Shown here piece by piece: positions 1 through 9,985 of a stretch of DNA of 64,000 bases. Position 1 is the stretch's first letter. Every line of letters starts with the position of its first letter. The position numbers and the translations under genes were made by a program. Source of the DNA: Posidonia oceanica. Lineage: Eukaryota; Streptophyta; Magnoliopsida; Alismatales; Posidoniaceae. The notes beneath the pieces were generated by a model. The model was given only the letters and a program-made list of their open reading frames with translations. It searched no databases and was not told where the DNA came from. The stretch is from NCBI GenBank assembly GCA_037176725.1, contig JAZBRS010000074.1, forward strand, positions 67,460,001 through 67,524,000, read 5' to 3'.

Positions 1-1025
1 TCTACGGTAGCAGCTGTAGAATTGAGTGGATAGGACTACAGGAGCCTGAGCACTGTGCTATCAACGAAGGCGCCCTGATGGAAGCCGAATTGCCGCATGA
101 CCTGGATGGGGTGGTACTCTACACCCCCGGTGAATCCTGGCAGCACCACGAGTTGCATGTCGCGGGTGCCAAAGAAGACGGTGAATGGCTCAACTGCTGA
201 TGAGAAGATACGCCATGTTACTGCATCGTCGGTTAGCTTCAACAGCTTCTCATATTCTTCCTGGACACTCTTGATGGTCCTTGCATGGCCGTTGCTGTAG
301 TATGTCTCAAATGCATGCCTTTGAGGGCGCAGGACATCCATTTCTAAGTGCGCAGCCAACCAGATCTATATGAGTGCTCCGCAGCCGTAGAAGTGACGGC
401 AGTGGTGTGAGACATGGTCCAGTCCGCGGTAGGTCTCTGCTAAGATGACTGGTGCCAGGTTGATCTGCTGGGTCACCATAGTGAGCGTGATCTCAGTGAC
501 CTCAATTGTGACTGTCATCCGGTCGTGGCTGAAGATTAGCTCGCCTAGAAAGCAAGTGACAAATCCCCGGAGCCACAACTCATCTCCTAATTCTGCACGT
601 TTGTTGGCAGCTTCGTCAAAGTATGCTAGGCGGAGCATGGGCACAGGCCCGCTGGTGTAGACTAATCTTTGCAGGCAGTCCATCGTGGAGAGTCCAGTTA
701 GTTGGCTCAGAGCTGCGGCATAGCCATCACGCCCCATGAACATAGTCGGTCCCATGATATTGGAGAAGCCGTAGATCTGGCGCACTTCTTCTAGCGTGGG
801 CGTTAGCTCTGTTCTCCCGAAGCGGAAGACATGGTGTGCTGGTTTCCAAAATCTTGCAACAGCACAAAGGAGATGTCGGCTTACCTTGACATCAGTAGCC
901 CTCAAAAGCTTGGACAGTATGCCCCATATGCGCAACCTCTCGCGGTTACCCTCGACGAGCTTGCCAATCCACTCTTGCAGGGTGTCTGAGCAATGCATCG
1001 GGGTAACCATGGTGGGGAAACCCAT
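1..1025 (-). pseudogene. DUF7745-like ORF, copy Z (partial, nonsense-interrupted)
   Basis: The minus-strand ORF starts at an ATG at 1025, the same start (MGFPT/MGCPT) as two full copies at 15141 and 54168. The hallmark is an FWKPAHHVFRFG block followed by ELTPTLEEV, which resembles plant DUF7745/plant-mobile-domain-like proteins often found in retroelements; the assignment is from remembered family pattern. The frame stays open to 366, where a TAG replaces the Gln codon seen in copy C. It then continues in the same frame to a second TAG at 36, again at a Gln position, and runs off the window. There is no frameshift. The cellular function is unknown. By analogy with B and C it was the 3'-most ORF of a Tat/Ogre-type element whose upstream part was cut off by insertion of element A at 1472. 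Confidence 0.7.
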
Positions 1026-1471
1026 CGTGCAAGAGGGAGAATGCAGGCAGCTGGTGCAGAATCTTCAGGTACCTATAGCCAAAGTTGTGGTTTATCAGAT
1101 CATATATGCATGTAACCATTGGCAGATAAAGGGGGCAGATTTCAATGCTTGTAAAGCAGTTCAACGTGTTCAGCAGCTAGCATTCAAAATGTAGGTATTA
1201 AGCATATTCAAGCAAAGGTGGTTCTGCCTGCACAGGAAAGGGCTGGTAGGAGCTCTAGACTAGTGTAGCTTGAAGGAGGTCGAGGCGTGCTTGATAGAAG
1301 TACTGTCTCAGTGCCGAGCTTTGCAAAGTGGGAAGATAGAAGAAGAGGGAAGATTGGTGCTGTGGATGTATGCATGCTTCATGACAGATATGCTGTAGAT
1401 ATATGCGTGATTTATGATTGATATGCGGTAGGTATATGCATGGTTTATGATTGATGTGCTGTAGGTATATG
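1026..1471 (-). other. Upstream flank of DUF7745 copy Z
   Basis: Non-coding sequence upstream of the ORF that aligns with 54170-54620 in element C and 15142-15500 in B. Shared landmarks include the block around GGTACCTGAAG just before the start codon and 'gatagaagtactgtctca' near 1296. It ends abruptly at 1471, where the TGTAGACACC end of element A begins. I see no gene in it. Confidence 0.7.
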
Positions 1472-1692
1472 TGTAGACACCCCATTCTGACAGCCTGGAA
1501 GTTGGTTGTTTTCTCCTGCAGACTCGTGTGGACTCTGGAATGGCACTCCTTTTTTTAACCCATTTCTACCCCCAAAACCTAGCCCAAAACCCTTGCCTAA
1601 ACCCCAAGCCTTAGCCTAAGCCCTTTTTGCACCTTTTTCAAACCTTCTAGCCCAAGCCCAAGCCCTTTTGCAGCCTTTTGCTAACTGAGTGC

Positions 1693-1779
1693 GTTGTACG
1701 TGGGAATAGGCAGTGTCCAACGTTGGACGCGTCCTATGCCAACGTCCAACGTTGGACACCTTCTGCTCCAGCGTCCAAC
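1693..1779. repeat. Hairpin cassette cluster, three units
   Basis: Three tandem 29-bp units, each a 9-bp arm of GTTGGACGC type, an 11-base loop and the complementary GCGTCCAAC-type arm. Units are 1693-1721, 1722-1750 and 1751-1779. Loops differ completely while arms are conserved. The first arm is degenerate (GTTGTACGT). Confidence 0.9.
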
Positions 1780-2360
1780 AACTCGGTTGCAGCAGCAACT
1801 GCTCCGCCTCCTTCGGCTCACCTCCCGTCTACTCCATCGCTTCCCCGCACTTACTACCTGTCCCTTCTCACACTCCATGCCACCCACTACCTTCCAAAGC
1901 CCAGTTACTACCCATCCTCTCCATATCAGCACCATTCCCGCTCTCTCTTCTCCTCACTGCCAATCTACCGCCTCTGTCAGCCACCAGCGGCTCCTTCGCC
2001 AGGCGACTAACATTCCCATGCCCCCTCCTATCACCCTCGTGGCCTCAGCACACTCAAAGCCCCTGCCAAAGCCTACCAATTTCCCTCTGAGCCGCTGCAA
2101 TTCGGCAGCAAACCCAAGCACCCATTGCACAAAACCAGCACCAACCACCCATCTTCCTGAGAACGCACAGACCAGCACAGCCCCCTCCCTCTACAATTCT
2201 CCACCTCCAGAGCAAGACCAAGGATCCACCTCCACTCCGGACCCTTCGCCGACCTCTCCCGTGCCCCTAGCTAGCCGCACGAGCTCGCCGGAGTCAGCTG
2301 GTCGTCCACTTCCGCAGCGCCGGTGAAGGATGTCGACACACCGTTCTAGGTCGCGACGAG

Positions 2361-2366
2361 GTAAGT
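2361..2366 (+). promoter_or_regulatory. Candidate LTR splice donor (GTAAGT)
   Basis: CGACGAG followed by GTAAGT is an excellent plant 5' splice site. It is repeated at the same place in the 3' LTR (46857). Paired with the acceptor at 34072, it would remove the rest of the LTR and the PBS from the leader. This is inferred from sequence only. Confidence 0.5.
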
Positions 2367-2472
2367 TATCTATCCCCATAGGTCATGCATGCTAGTTTGA
2401 ATGTTCCAATGCATTTTTGCATTTTTTTTAATCCTTTTGGCCGCGATTTGTGGCCAGAAGAGAGTTCAGTGT

Positions 2473-2529
2473 GTTAGACACACCAGCTGGTGCGTCCAAT
2501 GTTGGACGTGGCATAGGCCAGCGTCCAAC
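2473..2529. repeat. Hairpin cassette cluster, two units
   Basis: Two tandem units at 2473-2500 (10-base loop, mismatched arms GTTAGACAC/GCGTCCAAT) and 2501-2529 (GTTGGACGT, 11-base loop, GCGTCCAAC). The same pair occurs at 46969-47025 in the 3' LTR. Confidence 0.85.
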
Positions 2530-2718
2530 ACCCTGCCTTCCTTTACTCATGTTCTAATGCTTTCCATGCCTTGTTGCTGCTTGCTATTTTGTAAATCCAT
2601 GCTGTATGTCTTCCTTGCATGTCCTTAGATGCTATGCCATGCCTGTATCCATGCTATGATCCATGCCTAGGTTTACTTGCATGATTTAAGTTTGCTAGTT
2701 GCCTGCCTGCGTTGGACG

Positions 2719-2723
2719 CCTGG
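2719..2723. repeat. Target-site duplication of element B, left copy
   Basis: cctgg next to the TGTAGTAATCC terminus at 2724. The right copy, cttgg at 31085-31089, differs by one transition. Confidence 0.75.
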
Positions 2724-5700
2724 TGTAGTAATCCCAATGTTTAGATCGTCCATGCACATTGCCAAAGCTCGCGTGCACCGATTAGAATCAGGCTCACTAT
2801 TAGCGGCTATGTCTGAGAAGGAAGACTTAACTCGAAAACATTTTAAAAAAGGGAAAAAAGGGAAGGAGAAGAAGAAGATAAGACAAATCGGAGTCACCAC
2901 CAAGTCTATTAGATCGGGAGACAAGGAAAATCGGGGAAATGCATGAATAATCATGCAAAACCAAGCAAAAGATGCAATGCAAAAGAAATGAGATGCAAAT
3001 GAATGCAAATGATGTGACTCGTGCCTAGGATAAGGGCAATATGGTCATTGCGGGCCAAGAGAAAGGGCAAGGACTCCTGTTACGTGCGGGGAAGGTGTTA
3101 GGCACCCCCGACATGCCCAAGAATCGGTCTTTCTAGGCTTACGCTCGCATACATAGGGAAATGCAGACTTTGAATGCCTAAGTGCCAATGAATGCCTAAT
3201 TAGATGCTCATAGGTGTGCTCTAAGTGATGAAAGGCATGCAAGAAATTAAACGTGCTCTCTAAGTGCTCAGCAGCGCCGTCTGTATTCCGAACCGGGCGA
3301 AACCTGGTTCGTGAGAACTCCAGGCAGTAAGCATCACTGCCCTATTTGCAAATGCAGGCGATAAAACAAAACAGCGGTAAAAACAGGCAATGCAAGCGAC
3401 ATGCAAGAGAAAATAACGTAAAACACGCAAAATCATGTGAGAAACGAAGTCGACACGTAAAACGGTGCAAGAAACAAAGCAAGCATGCAAAACGATGCAA
3501 GAAATAGAGTCGACACGCAAAACGGTGTGAGAAACAAGTGAGGCACGCAAAACGGTGCAAGAAACAAAGTCGGCAAGCAAAATAGTGCAAGAAATAGACG
3601 AAACAAAGTCGGCACGCAAAACGGTGCAAAACCAAGTCGGCACGCAAAACGGTGCAAGAACAGGCGAAACAAAGCGTCGAAAAGCCATGCAATACAAATG
3701 ATATGCAAAAGATGCTGTGTAGAAGTTCAGGAGGACTTATCTCGAAGACCTAAAGCCTGATCTGAGAAATGCTTGGTCTATATTGAAGTGCGCTCCACCG
3801 GGGTAGTTCAGGTATCTTGGTTGCGAAGATCCGGTGGTCTGATCAGAAGATATGTTGGCTTCAAGGCAGGAGGGCCAGAATAGGGGAGAAGAAAGGATCT
3901 AAGTGTAAAAGGGGTGCTAGGGGTGTGCAAAACAGTTCCTCCCATAGTCAGGAGAGCTAGACATACTTAAGTGTGTGTAAAAAGTGCTAAATGCAAGGAT
4001 GCATGGGTGCAATGCATGCAAAAATGCGGAAAAGGACCCAAGAGTAACGAAAACTAAGTTGCAGGACTTAAATTAAAAGAAAGTTAAAAAAAATGAACTG
4101 CAACTGGATTGATATGCAAATAAACAGATCTATGAACTTTTTGTGCAATTTCATAAGATTCTAAATCATATTTAAATGGTTTTCAAACGATGGCAGGACT
4201 GGAATGCAAATAATTAAAAACACAGACTGAAAATGCAATATTGGGTAAAATATGTAAGCCAAACAGAAAATAAATGAACAGTGCGAGGTGCGGTGGAGGC
4301 TACTGTAGCGCAGCGAGTTGCAGAGGCCTGGTGCCTGCGGAGGGAGGCTGCTCGAGTGGCGCGGGCATGCTGGGAGCCTTTGCCGGAGCAGCGCGGAGCC
4401 GTGGGCGGGGTCGGCGGCGCACGGCGTGACCTAAGCCGAGCCGAAGGAGGTAGTGGAGGTCTGAAACGGAGTTGGAGGCAGACCGGCGGATGAGGGCGAC
4501 GCCGGAGGAAGCGGAGGCCATGGCTAGGTTCCAGTGAGTCGTGCGGAGCTGGGGCGACGCTCGGACGGTCGTTCCGCAGACTGGAGAGACGAGGCGACGC
4601 TTGAGCTCACCGGAGAAGAAAGCAAAGGGTGGCGCTGACTTGGGGCGACGAGTTGCAGAAAGCCAGTCTAACAGGCTAGGAAGCATGCGGGAGAAAAAAC
4701 TAAAAGACTAGGGGGAAGAGGTACCTGTTCTGGCGTATGGATCGGCCCCCCGACGTGGGTCTGTTCTGCAGAAGGCGGCGAGGCTGGTCTGGGAGCTCCG
4801 GGCATCGCCGATCGTCCGTGGGTGCTTGGGCCGACTCCACGCAGGCCTCCGGAGCTCGCTGGATGTTCGCCGTGAAGCTCTGAAGGCCAGAGGAAGAATC
4901 GGGCCTTTTGGGTTGATTGCTGGCTGCCGGAGGTGGGTGGCGGGCTGTGCTGCTTCTCGGGCCGAACAGGAGGTTTCGGTGGGTTCTTGGGACCTTAGTG
5001 AAGGGTTCTGGAGGCTTGGTTCAGGCAGTGGAGGTCTGTGGTGGGAGATTGTAGTCGGGTTGGTTTTGGACAGAATGCCGGTGTAGGTGTTTGCTGTGGA
5101 TTGCTCGGGCTGTGGTGGGGTTGAAGGCCAGTGCTTGGGGGTCTGAGAAGGTAGAGTTTCAGTGAGTTTCTGGGTAGATTTTGGGGAGGAATGGTGGTCT
5201 GTGTAGGATGGAATTCTGGAGGAGGATGCTGTTGGATTCTGTGAGGATTTTCTAGTGGTCTGGGATGATCTCAGGGATGAAAGGGCTGTGGAATGGATGG
5301 CGTGCAATGCTAGATGTTGGGTGAGATTGGGAGGCGAATTCGGAGAGGTTTTGGGAGTGTTTTTGAGGTCTGAATTGTTGTGTCTTGAAGAGGAGAAAGA
5401 ACTGTGGCTTTTGCAATGAAAAGGGGGGAATTCTTGGGTCTCTCTCGCTCTGGGTTGCACCAGGAGGAAGGAGAGTGTTTCTGGGCAGTGAAGGGTGTGT
5501 GCTTCCGATCCCCGTTGCTACTGGTTTTGGATGGTTTTGATCTACAGGTTCTCTGGCTGCAATTAATGGTTCGGAGAGGTGGTGACAGGGTGCTGCAGGC
5601 GCATGGGAGGAGAGCGGCGCACGCCAGTTCGACCTGGGCAGACGACGTGCGCCACGCAAGGACGACCAGGTCTGAGATGGGTGAGCTGTCGATCTGAGGA

Positions 5701-7364
5701 GAGAGTTGCAGAGAAAAAAAGGAAAGAAAGAAATCAGAGAGAGGCGGGAGAGGAAGAAGGAGGGAGGAAGAAGAGAAGTCCTAGGTCGTAGGCCGGGCCG
5801 AAAGAAATAAAAGAGAAAGAAAAAACAAGGAAGAGAAAAGAGGAAAGGTCAGGAAGAGAAAAGGAAATAAGAAAAATTGAAATAAAATAAAAAGAAAATT
5901 TGAGAATATTTTTAAGGTAATTGTTTTTAAGTTAGGATTTTTTAGTTAGGTTTTTAAAGATTGTTTTTTAAATTAATTAGGGTTAGCAGGATTTTTAGTT
6001 TTGATTTAAGTTTTTAGGATTCAAGCTTTCTTTAAATTGTTTTGATTCGGTTTAAATGTTTGTTAAATTTTTTAATAGTTTTTTAGTTGAGTTTCCCTTG
6101 TTAATTTTTTAATTGAGTGTTGGGATTTTTATTTAGGCTTTTTTAATGGATTGCTTTTTGATTTAGGAGGAATTTTAGTCTTTTAGTTTTTTAGGATTCT
6201 TCCTTAAGTCTTGTTTTTTTTAAATTGCTTTTGATTTCAATTGTTAAATTCTTTTAATATTTTTTAGTTAAGTTTTCTTATTAAGCTTTTAATTTTTTAG
6301 GCTTCCATTAGGCTTTAATTGTTTCTTTTTAGATTTGTTAGGTTAGGTTTTTTCTTAATTATTTACCTTAGTATTCTTTATTGTTTTCTTCCTTTTTTAA
6401 GGTTTGTTCTTTATTATTTTTAATAGGTTTTTTCTTTTTGGTTTGTTTTGATTATATTTTGGGTTTTGCTTGATTTTATAGCATTTTCCTTTGTTTGTTT
6501 TGTATTTTTTAGATGGCATTCTTAATTTCCCTTTTTTAGTTGGATTTGGTTAGGATTTTGTTTAATTGTTTGTTTAAGTTTTTAATTACTTCTTTTTAAG
6601 ATTTTGATTTGTTTTTCTTTTGTTTTAGAGTTTTGAAGGGTTTTTTAACGTTTTTAAAGGTTTTTTAAGGATTAGGTGGAAGAAAGGAAATGAAAAAAAA
6701 AAGCAGGAAGTAAAGGGAGAAATGGAGGAGGAAAGGAGAAAGAGAGGATGGGAAGGAAAATAAATATTAGAAAATCAAGGAATAACCTAAAAATAAGATA
6801 AAAATGTAAATAAAACACAGAAGAGAGAGGTGCACAAGGTGGGCCCATAGCCAAGCAAGAAAAGGAGGGGGAAGGGAGTAAAAAGAAGGAGAATAGGGAG
6901 GAGAGAGAGAGGAGAGAGAAAAGAATAATTTAGGAGAGAGAAAAGAATAATTTGGATAAATGAAGGGGTTAGAGGTTTAGGAAAGAGGTGAAATTTGGTG
7001 AGTGTGTGGCCTAGGGTCTCTAGTGTTGGACCAAGGGTTTAGATTTAGATTTTGGAAGAGTTTTGAAAGGGTTTTGAGGTGTAGAAAACGGGTAGTTTTA
7101 CCTAGGTTTTCTAGGGTTTTTGGGAGTGGTTTTGGTTTGAAATTTTAAGAGCTTTTTGGTAGGTTTGCTAAGTTGGGAAGGGTGAATTTTCCTATGATTT
7201 TTGGGTAGTTTTTGGGTCCAGGAGATGGGTGTGATTCTAGGTTGAGTTTGGGCTTGTTTTGAGGAGAAGGATGAAGAGAATGGTGTAGGTTTGGACCTAG
7301 GTTTGGGTTTAGAAGCCACTAGAAGATTCCATTTAATTCAGCCTGTCAAAATGGGGTGTCAACA
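2724..7364 (-). repeat. Element B 3' LTR (type I, 4,641 bp)
   Basis: Bounded by TGTAGTAATCC (2724) and GGGGTGTCAACA (7364); on the element's strand it runs from 7364 to 2724. Zones in element order: A-rich stretch 6900-5830 (T-rich on the plus strand), GC-rich stretch about 5700-4280, 30-bp subrepeats about 3670-3414, then a conserved 3' tail containing the inverted repeat GGTGTTAGGCACC at 3094-3106. The splice-donor site intact in the 5' LTR reads ATAAGT here (near 3735). Long ORFs such as 4708-5460 have no domain and reflect base composition. The LTR pair differs unevenly, as described in the findings. Confidence 0.9.
3414..3672. repeat. 30-bp LTR subrepeats
   Basis: Tandem units built around GGCACGCAAAACGGTGCAAG. 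The unit is about 30 bp, a multiple of three, so open frames appear on several frames. The same array occurs in every type-I LTR here. Confidence 0.85.
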
Positions 7365-7381
7365 AATGCCCCTCCCTGAGC
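7365..7381 (-). other. Polypurine tract of element B
   Basis: On the minus strand GCTCAGGGAGGGGCATT abuts the 3' LTR start TGTTGACACC. The same tract precedes the type-II LTRs at 45951 (plus) and 50557 (minus). It is the expected primer for second-strand synthesis. Confidence 0.8.
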
Positions 7382-7934
7382 GAGGTCCAGTGAAGCGAGG
7401 CCACTGCTTGGGGTTGACAAGACACCCCATCTGACCGACGGGAGCGGAAGATTGCTATCGACGTGAGCCACTTATTCGGCGGATGCACCGAACGTCATAG
7501 CTCGTTGCCGTAATGCAAAGTACAGGTGCAAATGGATGGAATGTAATGTATGCAATGCATGCTAATGCTGATGCAATGCAAATGTTAGTGCAGGAGTTAG
7601 TACAGATGAGAATGCTGATACAATGCGAATGATGCTGATGATGTTTAGACTAGCATGCGATGTTATGCGATTGAAGTGTAGAGTTGATGCAACAGGATGC
7701 TGAGAGGGAAAACTGCAATGCAACGCGGAAATTTGGCGGTAAGTCCAAACCTGTGCAACAAAGAGGGGAAAAAAGGGGCAGCTTGTCCCTGCCTGAGGGA
7801 GCAGGCAAGCAAGGCGGCTAGAGCCGCGCAGAAAAGGGGCAACCAAAACAAAAGAGGTGCGAAGGGAGAGGGGGACCCTCTCTTGTCGTGGAGGGATGCA
7901 GAGCTTCGTCTTTCTGGAACGAAGTCGCACGAAG
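7382..7934 (-). other. Element B 3' non-coding stretch next to the PPT
   Basis: Similar to 45830-45950 in A and 50558-50660 in C: gag-gccactgc-rich block, a run of 'gtgagccacttattcggcggatgcac' type, then ATGC-rich sequence. No gene visible. The ORF at 7562-7930 has no recognisable domain. Confidence 0.6.
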
Positions 7935-9055
7935 GAAGTGATAAGTTATCGGATTTATCGACCGGAGGGGATGAGTTTCAGATCATCTACTGAGAGTGAT
8001 AGTTTACGGTCCTATCAACCGGAAGCGATAGTTTACGGTCCTATCAACCGGAAGGTGCAGTTGTGAGTGATAGTTACTGGATATCAGCCGTATAACATGG
8101 TTGCAGGCGATAGTTTTGGATATCAGCCTAGAGAATGATAGTTTGCGGTCCTATCAACCGAAAAGAGCAAACCATGAGTGATAGTTACTGGATATCAACC
8201 GTATAACATAATTGCAAGTGATAGTTTTGGATATCTGCCCAGGATGAGTTTTGGATCATCAGTCAGAAGCGATAGTTTACGGTCCTATCAATCGGAAGGT
8301 GCAATTATGAGTGATAGTTACTGGATATCAGCTGTATAACGCAAATGCCCGTGATAGTTTTGGATATCAGCCCAGGATGAGTTTTGGATCATAAGCCAGA
8401 AGCGATAGTTAACGGTCCTATCAACCGGAAAGGGACGTTTGCGAGTGATAGTTACTGGATATCAGCCGTATAATGCAATTGCGAGTGATAGTTTTGGATA
8501 TCAGCCTAGGATGAGTTTTGAATCATTAGCCAGAGAATGATAGTTTACGATCCTATCAACCGAAAAGAGCAATTGCAAGGAATAGTTACTAGATATCAGC
8601 CATATAACGTAATTGCCAGTGATAGTTTTGGATATCAGCCTAGGATGAGTTTTGGATCATCAGCTAGAGAATGATAGTTTACGGTCCTATCAACCGGAAG
8701 GGACAATTACGAGTGACAGTTACTGGGTGTCAGCCGTATAACACAACTGGATAGTTTCGGATATCAACCAAAGAGAGTGATGAGTTTTGGATCATCAGCC
8801 AAGAGATAGTGATGAGTTTTGGATCATCAGCCAAGAGAGTGTGATGAGTTTTGGATCATCAGCCAAAGAATGAGTGATGAGTTTTGAATCATCAGCCAAG
8901 AGAGTGATGAGTCTTGGATCATCAGCCAAAGAATGATGAGTTTTGGATCATCAGCCAAGAGAGTGATGAGTTTTGGGTCATCAGCCAAAGAATGATGAGT
9001 TTTGGATCATTGGCCAAGAGAGTGATGAGTTTTGGATCATCAGCCAAAAGAAGGA
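7935..9055 (-). repeat. Hairpin minisatellite of element B
   Basis: Irregular tandem array of short inverted repeats. Plus-strand motifs are GATAG-tttacggtc-CTATC, GATA-gttactgga-TATC, GATA-gttttgga-TATC and, from about 8775, GATGA-gttttgga-TCATC. One unit at 8715-8731 reads GACA-gttactggg-TGTC, changing both sides of the stem compared with GATA/TATC at 8180-8196. Arrays at the equivalent place in A (36820-36980, 43660-44420) share the CCGTTA-type loop. Likely part of the 3' untranslated RNA; function unknown. Confidence 0.8.
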
Positions 9056-9084
9056 AAAAGGAGTGATCCTGTCACGGTGTTCTG

Positions 9085-9985
9085 AGCGCTCGCTCTGCTT
9101 TTGGCACCGTTTTGCGTGCCCGCTCTGTTTTTGGCACCGTTTTGCATGCCCGCTCTGTTTTTGGCACCGTTTTGCGTGCCTGCTCTGTCTTTGGCACCGT
9201 TTTGCGTGCCCGCTTCGCTTTTGGCACCGTTTTGAGTGCCCGCCTTGTTTTTGGCACCGTTTTGCGTGCCCGCTTTGTCTTTTGCGCCGTTTTGCGCGCT
9301 CGCTCTGCTTTTGGCACCGTTTTACGTGCCCGCTTTGTTTTGGCACCGTTTTGCGTGTCCGCCTTGTTTTCTTGCACCGTTTTGCGTGCCGCTCTCGTTT
9401 CTTGCATTGTTTCGCGTGTTTTACGTCGTTTTCTCTTGCATGTCGCCTGCATTGCTTGGTTTTACCATTGTTTTGCTTTTTCCGCTTGCATTTGCATTTA
9501 GGGCAGTGATGCTTACTGCCTGGAATTCTCACGAGCCAGGTTTCGCCTGTTCGGAACACAGACAGCACAGCTGAGCACTTAGACAGCACGTTTACTTTCC
9601 TTGCATTGCATTCCATCACTTAGAGCACACCTATGAGCTTTCATTCAGGCATTCATTGGCATTTAGACATTCGAACCTGCATTTCCCTGCGTATGCGAGC
9701 GTAAGCCTAGAAAGACCGATTCTCGGGCGTGTCGGGGGTGCCTAACACCTTCCCCGCGCGTAACAGGAGTCCTTGCCCAGTCTTTTGGCCCGCAATGACC
9801 ATATCGCCCTTATCCTAGGCATGAGTCATCTCATTTGCATGTATTTGCATTTGTTTTCCTTTGCATTGCTTTGCTTTGCATTTCTTGCTTGGTTTTGCGC
9901 GTTAATTCACGCATTTCTCCCGATTTTCCTTGTCTCCTGATAATAGACATGGTGGCGACTCTGATTTGTCTTATCTTCTTCTTGC
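9085..9985 (+). repeat. Fragment E1: 3' tail of a type-I LTR, plus strand
   Basis: About ten 30-bp subrepeats (9085-9400) followed by the conserved LTR tail with GGTGCCTAACACC at 9737-9749. It resembles 12530-13490 but stops after 'cttatcttcttctt', where it meets unrelated LTR sequence at 9986. Open frames here (for example 8973-9509) come from the repeat phase, not from a gene. Confidence 0.75.

Larger units (their letters stand above)
1472..2723 (+). repeat. Element A 5' LTR (type II), first part
   Basis: Starts TGTAGACACCCC and matches 45967-47042 closely and the minus-strand LTR 47185-50540. It ends in the loop of an inverted-repeat cassette where element B is inserted, and resumes at 31090. 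Together the two parts make about 3.25 kb, near the 3,356 bp of the intact copy. It contains two clusters of the 29-bp hairpin cassette and a candidate splice donor at 2361. The Pro/Ser-rich ORFs here (for example at 1694-2326) occur in several frames at once and I treat them as compositional. Confidence 0.85.

Noticed and set aside
1694..2326. 210-codon Pro/Thr/Ser-rich ORF in the A LTR, also present at 46190-46822
   Set aside because: Conserved because the two LTRs are copies of one another. Three overlapping frames are equally open and the reading contains the hairpin cassettes.
4708..5460. 250-codon minus-strand ORF in the B 3' LTR
   Set aside because: Ser/Thr/Pro-rich with no domain; the partner LTR does not preserve the same frame; it lies in the GC-rich LTR zone.
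9085..9410. Regular 30-bp repeats resembling a CRISPR array
   Set aside because: Units are contiguous with no unique spacers, lie inside an LTR tail, and recur in all type-I LTRs. The genome is a plant.
9072..9509. Long ORFs on both strands over the 30-bp repeats as protein genes
   Set aside because: A repeat length divisible by three keeps several frames open at once. The products are low-complexity and have no domain.
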